From Microbacterium sp. AG238 (GTDB lineage Bacteria; Actinomycetota; Actinomycetes; Actinomycetales; Microbacteriaceae): a stretch of 64,000 bases of DNA. Position 1 is the first letter of the stretch. Each line of letters begins with the position of its first letter. This document shows positions 51,806 through 58,728 of this stretch, in pieces. The stretch lies in NCBI RefSeq assembly GCF_003610405.1, contig NZ_RAQC01000002.1:434001-498000 (forward strand). The letters are read 5' to 3'. Both the position numbers and the translations under genes were made by a program. The notes under the pieces were generated by a model. The model had not been told where the DNA came from. It made no database searches and worked only from the letters and a program-made list of their open reading frames with translations.

Positions 51806-52675
51806 ATGCCTCACACCCCTGTCCCGTTCCGAGGTGCAGACCTCCCCGAGGGCTTCGGGCTCGTCGTCGGCAATTGCCAGGCGGAGTCGATGCGGATCGT
51901 CCTCGACGCCGCCGACCGTCCAACGCTCCGGGTGCCTCCCGTCCATGAGATGGATGCCGCAGACGTCGAGCGGCTGCACGAGCTGCTTCCGCGGGCATCG
52001 TTCCTCGTCGCGCAGCCCGTGCGCGACGACTACCACGGCCTGCGTCTCGGCACCCGCCAGCTGGCCGCATCGCTCTCCTCATCCGCGCGCCTCGTCACCT
52101 TCCCGGTCGTGCGCTACGCGGGGCTGCATCCGTTCCAGGCGGCGTTGCACGTCGACGGGATCGACGAGGTGCCGCCGATCGTGGCTTACCACGACATCCG
52201 CACACTCGCCGCTGCCGCGGGGCTCCCGACGGTGTCGCGACCCGATCGCCGCACGGTGCGGCGGATCGAGAGCGACTCGCTGGCCGAGCTGCGTCGGCGC
52301 GAGGCGTCGATCGATGTGGCCGCATCGGATCTGCTGCGGCCGTCATCGGCCGAACTGATGCGCACCGTCAACCACCCCGGCAACGGCGTGTGGCTGCCCC
52401 TCGCCGAGCGCGTGCTCGCGGCCCTCGGTTTACCGGGCGACCCGACGGATCCGGGGCGGCCGCTGCTGAACGCGGTCCGGGCGCCCCTCGAGGACTGGGT
52501 GGTCGATGCCTGGGGGCTCCCCGAATCACCGCGGCGCTCGTGGATCGTGGACGGCGTCGAGGTCGATCCCTCGCTCGTCGCGGAGGCGCACGCCGAGTGG
52601 TATCGGGCACACCCGGGCTTCGTCGCCGCGGCGACCGTCCGACTCCGCGACATGATCGGCCACTGGCGAGAATGA
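51806..52675 (+). CDS. WcbI-family protein
   Basis: 289 residues. 'GLVVGNCQAESMRIVL' near residue 20 is the GNCQ motif of WcbI-type polysaccharide biosynthesis enzymes (known from Burkholderia capsule loci), and 'HELLPRASFLVAQPVRDDYHGLRLGTRQL' plus 'VRYAGLHPFQAALH' are further family blocks. In WcbI the Cys and Gln lie in a putative active site that binds CoA. No capsule genes are nearby, so its role here is open. Start has only a weak GTGGTGGG upstream. Confidence 0.78.
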   Translation: MPHTPVPFRGADLPEGFGLVVGNCQAESMRIVLDAADRPTLRVPPVHEMDAADVERLHELLPRASFLVAQPVRDDYHGLRLGTRQLAASLSSSARLVTFPVVRYAGLHPFQAALHVDGIDEVPPIVAYHDIRTLAAAAGLPTVSRPDRRTVRRIESDSLAELRRREASIDVAASDLLRPSSAELMRTVNHPGNGVWLPLAERVLAALGLPGDPTDPGRPLLNAVRAPLEDWVVDAWGLPESPRRSWIVDGVEVDPSLVAEAHAEWYRAHPGFVAAATVRLRDMIGHWRE

Positions 52676-52707
52676 CCTCGTCCGGCCCTCGCCCATCGGG
52701 GGCATGC

Positions 52708-52847
52708 TAGCGTTGGGACGTCCCTTCGGGGCTCGTGTGTCGTTCGTCTGGCTCACTGTCGAGCAGATCGTCTGACGCGATCACTGGTTCATCCAGCCCT
52801 CATCTTTCCCTGCGCACCGTGCTGTGCGCGCTTCTTCTCAGGACATC
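52708..52847 (+). promoter_or_regulatory. structured leader of the small gene at 52848
   Basis: TAGCGT (52708-52713) is a possible -10, giving a leader near 125 nt. It contains GGGACGTCCC (52715-52724), CCC-TTC-GGG (52722-52730) and the hairpin GCGCAC/GTGCGC (52812-52829) followed by GCTTCTTCTC, which resembles a terminator or attenuator 12-18 nt before the start codon. Confidence 0.35.
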
Positions 52848-53141
52848 GTGCTTTCTACACTCTCTACTTCCGCGCCTTCGCTCGTCTGGCGACAGGCTGA
52901 TGCCGACTTCTTCGTCGCGACCCTCGACGGCCAGTACGCCGGCTTCGTGACCACCGGTCCGGTGCCGACGACATTCGACGCCGAGAGCGGCCACGGCGCC
53001 GACCTCGGCACCCACGAGTCGCTTGAGGCGGCGGCTGCGGCCGTCGCCGGTGCCGCGCGACCGGCGACCCCGCGCCGCGGTGCGCGCTCGCAACGGAGAC
53101 GCGCCCGCGGCGCGGTCCCGCCTCAGCGCGTGCGCAGCTGA
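52848..53141 (+). CDS. small protein, unrecognised
   Basis: 97 residues from GTG at 52848 (CAGGAC upstream). The first half is orderly: 'LVWRQADADFFVATLDGQYAGFVTTGPVPTTFDAESGHGADLGTHESLEAAAAAV', a beta-strand pattern followed by an Ala-rich helix; the end is Arg-rich and basic. Similar short 'DADFxVATxDGxxAGFV' proteins occur in Microbacteriaceae as far as I recall, but no function is known. A GTG at 52824 would add 8 residues. Confidence 0.6.
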   Translation: MLSTLSTSAPSLVWRQADADFFVATLDGQYAGFVTTGPVPTTFDAESGHGADLGTHESLEAAAAAVAGAARPATPRRGARSQRRRARGAVPPQRVRS

Positions 53142-53180
53142 GGCGGGAGCCCGCTACGGTGAGGCCCCGCGAGGTCCCCG

Positions 53181-53237
53181 CGAGGTCCCAGTTGGGCCGG
53201 GTTCCCCGACGGCATAGCCGGCCGAAGTGGGACCTCG
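53181..53237. repeat. 57-bp palindromic repeat, copy 4
   Basis: CGAGGTCCCAGTTGGGCCGGG (arm, first 20 identical to copy 3) and AAGTGGGACCTCG at the other end; the centre (TTCCCCGACGGCATAG) differs. Just before it, CGAGGTCCCC at 53170-53179 looks like a broken extra end. It lies between two convergent genes. Confidence 0.9.
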
Positions 53238-53265
53238 GCCAGAGGCCGGGGCAGCCGGGCGCCGG

Positions 53266-53940
53266 TCAGTCGTGGTGGGGCGGGTCGGTCTCAAGGTCGC
53301 GGGCCACCGTCGCGACGCCTCGCCGCATCTCGAGGTAGATCTGGCGCACACTCGCGCGCTCGCTGAGCTCGGCACGGCGAACCCACTCGTCGATCGTGAG
53401 CCGGAGGACGAGCGCCATGGTCGACACGGCGGCGCGAGCGGCGAGCACATCGGCATCCGCGCCCGCCGCGTCGACGGCTGCGTCGGTGAGCTGCTCGACT
53501 TCTTCCGCCTCGTTGCGCAGCGCCACCGCCAGAAGCGAGGGTTCCGCTCCGACGAGGCGGCGGATGCGCAGGGCGCGGACGTGCTCATCGGGATGGGCGT
53601 CGAAACGATCGAGGAGTTTCAGCCAGCTGCGTTCGATGCCCTCGACGACCGAGGCTCCCGCTCGCACGGCGTCGATGGCGTCGCCGACGACGCGCGCCGA
53701 ATCGTCGGCGCTGGCGAAGACGGCGGCCTCCTTCGTGGCGAAGTAACGGAAGAACGTGCGCTGTGATGTCCCGGCGCGGCGGGCGATGTCGTCCACCGTC
53801 GTGCCGTGGACGCCGTGCTGCTCGAAAAGATCGAGTGCGGCATCCGACAGCTCGCGCTGGGTCTCCTGCCGTCGTCGCTCGCGCAGGCCCGCAGGATGGT
53901 CCTCGATGACCGGGGTGTCCTGATCGCTGTCGCGGTGCAT
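53266..53940 (-). CDS. TetR-family regulator of the adjacent MFS transporter
   Basis: 224 residues. 'RERRRQETQRELSDAALDLFEQHGVHGTTVDDIARRAGTSQRTFFRYFATKEAAVFA' (about residues 16-72) is the HTH; the rest is the ligand domain. It is divergent from an EmrB/QacA transporter with 53 bp between, and a perfect TGGCAG-AGA-CTGCCA site lies there, so it most likely represses that pump and itself. Confidence 0.88.
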   Translation of the reverse strand: MHRDSDQDTPVIEDHPAGLRERRRQETQRELSDAALDLFEQHGVHGTTVDDIARRAGTSQRTFFRYFATKEAAVFASADDSARVVGDAIDAVRAGASVVEGIERSWLKLLDRFDAHPDEHVRALRIRRLVGAEPSLLAVALRNEAEEVEQLTDAAVDAAGADADVLAARAAVSTMALVLRLTIDEWVRRAELSERASVRQIYLEMRRGVATVARDLETDPPHHD

Positions 53941-53966
53941 GGCCCCAGTGTCGCACAACGCCAATG

Positions 53967-53987
53967 TGGCAGAGACTGCCATATGAT
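53967..53987. promoter_or_regulatory. TetR operator and MFS promoter
   Basis: TGGCAG-AGA-CTGCCA (53967-53981) is a perfect inverted repeat, extended to 21 bp by ATG/TAT flanks with one mismatch. The MFS gene -10 box TATGAT (53982-53987) abuts it and the GTG follows 6 nt later. Confidence 0.7.
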
Positions 53988-53993
53988 CAGTGA

Positions 53994-55466
53994 GTGACAC
54001 TTGAGCAGCAGCATCCCGAAACCTCCGCTATCCCGACCTCGGCCGCATCTCGAGCGACGTCCGTGCGCACCGGACCCGTCATCGCACTGCTCGTCGCGTC
54101 GGCGTTCGTGGTCATCCTCAACGAGACGATCATGGGCGTGGCCCTGCCGCGGCTCATGGTCGACCTCCAGATCTCCGCGGCGACCGCGCAGTGGCTCACC
54201 ACCGGGTTCCTCCTGACGATGGCCGTCGTCATCCCGCTGACGGGTTACGTGCTGGCGCGATTCCCGATCCGAGGTGTCTTCTTCACCGCGATGTCGTTGT
54301 TCGCGGCGGGAACGCTGATCGCCGCTCTCGCGCCGGGCTTCGGCATGCTGCTCGCCGGGCGTGTCGTGCAGGCCTCGGGTACGGCCATCATGATGCCGCT
54401 GCTGATGACGACCGTGCTGAACGTGGTCGAGCCGGCGCGCCGCGGACGGATGATGGGCGTGATCAGCATCGTGATCGCCGTCGCTCCGGCGATCGGCCCC
54501 ACCGTCTCGGGTCTGATCCTGTCGGTTCTCGACTGGCGCTGGATGTTCTGGCTCGTCCTCCCGATCGCCCTGCTCGCGATCGCTCTCGGTGCGATCTGGG
54601 TGCAGAACGTCACCGAGACGCGCGAGGCGCGTTTCGACGTCGGGTCCGTCGTGCTCTCGGCCCTCGGTTTCGGCGGCCTGATCTTCGGGCTGAGCTCGAT
54701 CGGCGAGTCGGCGGCCGGGCACGCACCTGTGCCGGTGTGGATCCCGCTCGTCGTCGGCGCTCTCTCGCTCGCCGCCTTCGTCATGCGTCAGCTGAAGCTG
54801 CAGCGCAGCGACGCGGCCCTGCTCGACCTGCGGACCTTCCAGTCCCGGTCGTTCAGCCTTGCGGTCGTGCTGGTCGTGGTCGTGATGTCGGCGCTGTTCG
54901 GCTCGCTCATCCTGCTGCCGCTCTACCTGCAACAGGTGCTCGGTCTCGACACCCTGACCGTGGGTCTGATGCTGCTGCCGGGCGGTGTGCTCATGGGACT
55001 CATCGCGCCGGTCGTCGGAGCCCTGTTCGACCGTTTCGGCCCGACCCCGCTCGTGATCCCGGGCATGATCGTCGCGGCTTCGGCGCTCTGGGGGATGACG
55101 ACGTTCGGGGTCGCAACCCCGATCGCCTGGATCATCGCCGTGCACATGGGTCTCAACCTGGGCCTCGGATGCGTGTTCACACCCCTGCTGACCTCGGCGC
55201 TGGGATCGCTGCCGGTGCGGCTGTACTCGCACGGCAGTGCGACGGTGAGCACGCTGCAGCAGGTCGCCGGTGCTGCCGGGACGGCGCTGTTCGTCACCCT
55301 CATGTCGGTCGGCGCCGCATCCGCGGCCGCCGACGGGATGGATGCCGTCGCCGCGACCGCGACCGGAGTCCACACGGCGTTCGTCACCGGCGCGTGCATC
55401 GCCTCCGCCGCTGTGGTGCTGACCTTCTTCGTCCGCCGCCCGGCGCCGGTCCCACGGCAGCACTGA
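53994..55466 (+). CDS. MFS drug transporter, DHA2 (EmrB/QacA) family
   Basis: 490 residues with about 14 membrane helices. 'VILNETIMGVALPRLMVDLQISAATAQWLTTGFLLTMAVVIPLTGYVLARF' contains DHA2 motif D1 and motif A; 'GRVVQASGTAIMMPLLMT' is motif B and 'APAIGPTVSGLIL' motif C, the antiporter signature. It would export drugs or toxic compounds with proton exchange. GTG start fits a leaderless transcript under the adjacent TetR protein. Confidence 0.92.
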   Translation: MTLEQQHPETSAIPTSAASRATSVRTGPVIALLVASAFVVILNETIMGVALPRLMVDLQISAATAQWLTTGFLLTMAVVIPLTGYVLARFPIRGVFFTAMSLFAAGTLIAALAPGFGMLLAGRVVQASGTAIMMPLLMTTVLNVVEPARRGRMMGVISIVIAVAPAIGPTVSGLILSVLDWRWMFWLVLPIALLAIALGAIWVQNVTETREARFDVGSVVLSALGFGGLIFGLSSIGESAAGHAPVPVWIPLVVGALSLAAFVMRQLKLQRSDAALLDLRTFQSRSFSLAVVLVVVVMSALFGSLILLPLYLQQVLGLDTLTVGLMLLPGGVLMGLIAPVVGALFDRFGPTPLVIPGMIVAASALWGMTTFGVATPIAWIIAVHMGLNLGLGCVFTPLLTSALGSLPVRLYSHGSATVSTLQQVAGAAGTALFVTLMSVGAASAAADGMDAVAATATGVHTAFVTGACIASAAVVLTFFVRRPAPVPRQH

Positions 55467-55484
55467 CGGCGTCGAGCCGACGCG

Positions 55485-55518
55485 AAAGGCGGTGACGCGC
55501 GAAGCGTCACCGCCTTTT
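55485..55518. terminator. terminator after the MFS gene
   Basis: A 14-bp perfect stem (AAAGGCGGTGACGC at 55485-55498 with 55504-55517), 5-nt loop and TTTT on the plus strand. On the minus strand the tail is TTTC, so it may also serve the convergent oxidoreductase gene. Confidence 0.85.
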
Positions 55519-55544
55519 CGGTCGGGTCGGGGGAGCGGGAGGGG

Positions 55545-56564
55545 TCAGGCCTGCGAGGTGCGCACCAGCATCTTGCCGGTGTTCGCACCGCGCATCATCG
55601 CCAGGAAGGCCTCGACGGTGTTCTCGATGCCGTCGACGATGGTCTCGTCGTAGGCGATCTTCCCCTCGGCGAACCAGCCGGTCATCTTCTCGGTGAACTC
55701 CGGCGCCAGGTGCAGGTAGGCGGCGAGCGTGAAGCCGGTCGCGGTGAGTCCCCGGGTGATCATGTTGGCCATGTTGTCGGGTCCGGGGGTCTTCTCGGTG
55801 GTGTTGTAGCCCGTGATGGCGCCGCAGAGCGCCAGGCGCCCGCCGGTGTTCATGACGTCGAGCGCTGCCTCGAGGTGGTCGCCGCCGACGTTGTCGAAGA
55901 ACACGTCGACGCCGTCCGGCGCGTGGGCGGCGAGCTGCTCGCGGACCGGGGCGTCCTTGTAGTTGAACGCCGCGTCGTAGCCGTACTTCTCGGTGAGCAG
56001 CGCGACCTTCTCGGCTGAGCCCGCCGAGCCGATGACGCGACCCGCGCCCAGCAGCTTGGCGATCTGGCCGACCGCGGTGCCGACCGCACCGGCCGCGCCG
56101 GAGACGAACACGGTGTCACCCGGCTTCATGTGAGCGATCGCGGTGAGTCCGATGTAGGCGGTCAGACCCGTCATGCCGAGGATGTGCAGCCGCACCGAGA
56201 GGGGGAGGCCGGCGATCTCGGGGACGGCGCGGAACGTCGAGGCGTCAGCCTGCACGACATCCGACCATCCGTGCTGGTGCAGGACGACCGTGCCCACGGG
56301 GAGGTCGTCAGAGGCGCTCGCGACCACGCGGCCGATCGCGCCGCCGGCGATCACGTCGCCGAGGGCGTAGGGCGGCACGTAGCTTCGGACGTCGTTCATG
56401 CGTCCGCGCATGTAGGGATCGACCGAGACGAACTCGTTGGCCACCCGCACCTCGCCGGGGGCGGGGTCGCTCAGCTCGACGCGTTCGATCGAGAAGTCCT
56501 CGGGTGTCGGCCATCCCTGCGGGCGGCGTGCGAGACGGATCTGCGTGCTGGTTCCGTGGGTCAT
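55545..56564 (-). CDS. NADP-dependent oxidoreductase (zinc-free MDR, leukotriene B4 dehydrogenase/CurA-like)
   Basis: 339 residues. 'VRVANEFVSVDPYMRGRMND' is the MDR family marker for this subgroup, 'VFVSGAAGAVGTAVGQIAKLLGAGRVIGSAGSAEKV' the NADP fold (AxxGxxG-type) and 'VDVFFDNVGGDHLEAALDVMNTGGRLALCGAITGYN' the following conserved block. These enzymes reduce the C=C bond of alpha,beta-unsaturated ketones and aldehydes. It follows the DUF1304 gene in one operon divergent from a TetR gene. No catalytic zinc ligands. Confidence 0.9.
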   Translation of the reverse strand: MTHGTSTQIRLARRPQGWPTPEDFSIERVELSDPAPGEVRVANEFVSVDPYMRGRMNDVRSYVPPYALGDVIAGGAIGRVVASASDDLPVGTVVLHQHGWSDVVQADASTFRAVPEIAGLPLSVRLHILGMTGLTAYIGLTAIAHMKPGDTVFVSGAAGAVGTAVGQIAKLLGAGRVIGSAGSAEKVALLTEKYGYDAAFNYKDAPVREQLAAHAPDGVDVFFDNVGGDHLEAALDVMNTGGRLALCGAITGYNTTEKTPGPDNMANMITRGLTATGFTLAAYLHLAPEFTEKMTGWFAEGKIAYDETIVDGIENTVEAFLAMMRGANTGKMLVRTSQA

Positions 56565-56646
56565 TTCTCTCCTTCGTGAGGGGTCGGTGACGGATGCCGC
56601 GGGACTCGGTCGGAGTCGCGGACGAGGGGTGGCGCGGTGCGCCGGG

Positions 56647-57036
56647 TCAGAGTGCGAGGCCGAGCGCGAGCGCCACGACGCCGAGGGCGGGGATCACGCC
56701 CTGCTTGAGCGCGGCGGACGCCTTCGAGGTATCGGAGAGGATCAGCACGAGGCTGGCCGCGACCATGGAGCCGGCGCCGGTGAACACGAGCGCCGCGCCG
56801 ACCGGGAGTGCCCCGGCGATGACGAAGGCGATGCCGACGAACACCGTGATCGCGAGGAACAGGTTGTAGAAGCCCTGGTTGAAGGCGAGCGCCTTCTGGG
56901 TCTCGGCCTGGGCGACGGTCCCGGTTCCGAACGTCTCGCGCGCCCGCTTGCTCGTCCAGGCGATGGACTCGAGGTAGAAGATGAAGACGTGGATGAGCGC
57001 TGCGAGGCCCGCGAGCGCAAGACCGACGATGATCAT
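56647..57036 (-). CDS. DUF1304 membrane protein
   Basis: 129 residues with four membrane helices: 'IIVGLALAGLAALIHVFIFYLESIAW', 'QGFYNLFLAITVFVGIAFVI', 'GAALVFTGAGSMVAASLVLIL' and 'KQGVIPALGVVALALGLAL'. The first two segments, with conserved His and 'FNQGFYNL', are typical of DUF1304. Function unknown. ATG at 57036 has GGAAGGGAAC upstream; the earlier frame from 57063 has none. First gene of the operon with the MDR oxidoreductase. Confidence 0.82.
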   Translation of the reverse strand: MIIVGLALAGLAALIHVFIFYLESIAWTSKRARETFGTGTVAQAETQKALAFNQGFYNLFLAITVFVGIAFVIAGALPVGAALVFTGAGSMVAASLVLILSDTSKASAALKQGVIPALGVVALALGLAL

Positions 57037-57068
57037 GAGCTGTTCCCTTCCGGCGGTGGACACCGCAG

Positions 57069-57114
57069 TTGTGTATCGCTTGGTTCAATATATACTGAAC
57101 TGACCGATACACAA
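57069..57114. promoter_or_regulatory. 46-bp concentric palindrome (TetR operator)
   Basis: Outer arms TTGTGTATCG (57069-57078) and CGATACACAA (57105-57114) are perfect complements; inner arms GTTCA/TGAAC (57083-57087, 57096-57100) share the same centre, and the middle reads TATA. Overall about 20 of 24 base pairs are symmetric. Candidate -10 boxes for both directions (TATACT 57091-57096; TATATT on the minus strand) are inside. The divergent TetR protein is the likely ligand. Confidence 0.75.
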
Positions 57115-57129
57115 AAGGGGGTGCGGCGC

Positions 57130-57714
57130 ATGGGTCGAACGCAGAGCTACGATCGCGACGATGTCGTCCGCGCGGCGCGGAGCGTCTTCTGGCAGCAGGG
57201 ATACGAAGGTGCGCCGCTGCCCGAGCTCGAGCGTGTGACGGGCCTGAACCGATCGAGCATCTATCATGCGTTCGGCTCGAAGCGCGGCCTGTTCGACGCC
57301 GCCGTCGACAGCTACCTCGACGAGATCATCCGACCGCGGCTGTCGCCCCTGACGGCAGACGAGGTGGGCCCGGGCGCACTGGAGGCGTATCTCGAGGGGT
57401 TGCGCGACGCGCTCCGGCAGCCGAGTTCGCTTCCTGCGTCGAGCGGATGTCTGCTCGTGAACACGGCGGCCGCGCCCATCGCCCGTGACGAAGCCGTCGC
57501 GCAGGTGATCGCGGGGTACCGCGCCGAACTGCGCACAGCCTTCGGCCGGGGGGTCGCCGCGCGTCGCCCCGATCTCGAGGGCGCTCAGCACGCCATCCTC
57601 GCCGACGCATGCACGGGACTCGTCGTCTCGGCGTTCGCCCTCGCGCGCGTCGACGCCGTCGGTGCTGCGGATGCCGTCGGCGCAGCCATCGCCCTGGTCA
57701 CCGGGGCGCCGTAG
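57130..57714 (+). CDS. TetR-family regulator
   Basis: 194 residues. 'DRDDVVRAARSVFWQQGYEGAPLPELERVTGLNRSSIYHAFGSKRGLFDAAVDSYLDE' (residues ~8-65) is the HTH; 'SSGCLLVNTAAAPIARDEAVAQVIAGYRAELRTAFGRGVAA' resembles the ligand domain of TetR_C_16-like or NemR-like regulators with a conserved Cys ('SGCLLVNTA'). A reactive-carbonyl sensor would fit the enone reductase encoded across the operator. AAAGGGGGTG precedes the ATG at 57130. Confidence 0.85.
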   Translation: MGRTQSYDRDDVVRAARSVFWQQGYEGAPLPELERVTGLNRSSIYHAFGSKRGLFDAAVDSYLDEIIRPRLSPLTADEVGPGALEAYLEGLRDALRQPSSLPASSGCLLVNTAAAPIARDEAVAQVIAGYRAELRTAFGRGVAARRPDLEGAQHAILADACTGLVVSAFALARVDAVGAADAVGAAIALVTGAP

Positions 57715-57828
57715 TCCTGACGCGGCCGACGGGGGCCCAGCGCGCCCCGTGGTCATCCGCTTTACGCCCCTCGCTTGACTTTTGGCAAGCGTTCGCGCCG
57801 AGATGAGGCCGAGACCTACCGTGAGGCC

Positions 57829-58728
57829 GTGGAGCAGAGCGATCAATACACCTTCGACAACCCGGTGACCCGATACGACCGGGTCGAGCCGCCGGTCCAG
57901 CACCAGCCCGAGCCCGGCATCCAAGCCGACATGCAGCCCGTGCCCGACCTCGGCGAGCAGACCTACCGCGGCTCCGGGCGCCTGTTCGGACGCAAGGCTC
58001 TCATCACCGGAGGCGACTCGGGCATCGGCGGTGCGACCGCGATCGCGTTCGCGCGAGAAGGCGCCGACGTCGTGATCGTCCACCTGCCCGCTGAGCAGCG
58101 TGATGCCGAGCGCATCCTCGGCCTCATCGCCGATGCGGGAGTGCGCGGACACGCGATCGCCGCCGACATCTCCACCGCCGACGCGTGCCGTTCGCTCGTG
58201 GCCGAGGCCGTCGAGTTCCTTGGGGGCATCGACATCGTCGTGAACAACGCGGGGAAGCAGGTCGCCGTCGAGCGGCTGGAGGATCTGTCGGACGAGCAGT
58301 TCGCCGCCACCTTCCACACCAACGTCTTCGCCAACTTCTGGATCACGAAAGCCGCGCTGCCCCACCTACCGGCGGGTGCATCGATCATCAACACCGCCTC
58401 GCTCGAGGCATACAAGCCGGCGCCCGACCGTGTCGACTACGCCGCGACGAAGGCCGCGATCAACAACTTCTCGAAGGGGCTCGCTCAGCAGCTGGCGCCC
58501 CGCGGCATCCGGGTCAACGTCGTCGCCCCCGGCCCGACGTGGTCGGCGCTCCAGGTGAGCGACGGAGTCTCGGACGAGCAGATGCGCGCGTTCGACGACG
58601 AGAGCACCTACCAGCGCGCGGGTCAGCCCGCCGAGATCGCGCCCGCGTTCGTCTTCCTCGCCTCGGCCGAGTCGAGCTACGTCTCGGGTGAGACGCTCAA
58701 CGTCAATGGCGGCATGGTCACCCCGTGA
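57829..58728 (+). CDS. SDR-family oxidoreductase (YghA/YhdF-like)
   Basis: 299 residues. 'QHQPEPGIQADMQPVPDLGEQTYRGSGRLFGRKALITGGDSGIGGATAIAFAREGADV' is the extended N-terminus and NAD(P) motif of the long SDR group; 'NNAGKQ' and 'YAATKAA' (Tyr/Lys catalytic pair) and 'GPTWSALQ' follow. It would oxidise an alcohol or reduce a carbonyl. GTG at 57829 is chosen because TACCGT (57817-57822) lies 6 nt upstream; an ATG at 57775 would add 18 residues. The next gene overlaps its stop (GTGA). Confidence 0.88.
   Translation: MEQSDQYTFDNPVTRYDRVEPPVQHQPEPGIQADMQPVPDLGEQTYRGSGRLFGRKALITGGDSGIGGATAIAFAREGADVVIVHLPAEQRDAERILGLIADAGVRGHAIAADISTADACRSLVAEAVEFLGGIDIVVNNAGKQVAVERLEDLSDEQFAATFHTNVFANFWITKAALPHLPAGASIINTASLEAYKPAPDRVDYAATKAAINNFSKGLAQQLAPRGIRVNVVAPGPTWSALQVSDGVSDEQMRAFDDESTYQRAGQPAEIAPAFVFLASAESSYVSGETLNVNGGMVTP

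Noticed and set aside
53181-53237. CRISPR array from the repeated CGAGGTCCCAG units
   Set aside because: Copies are far apart, palindromic over their full length, and have no regular spacers or cas genes.
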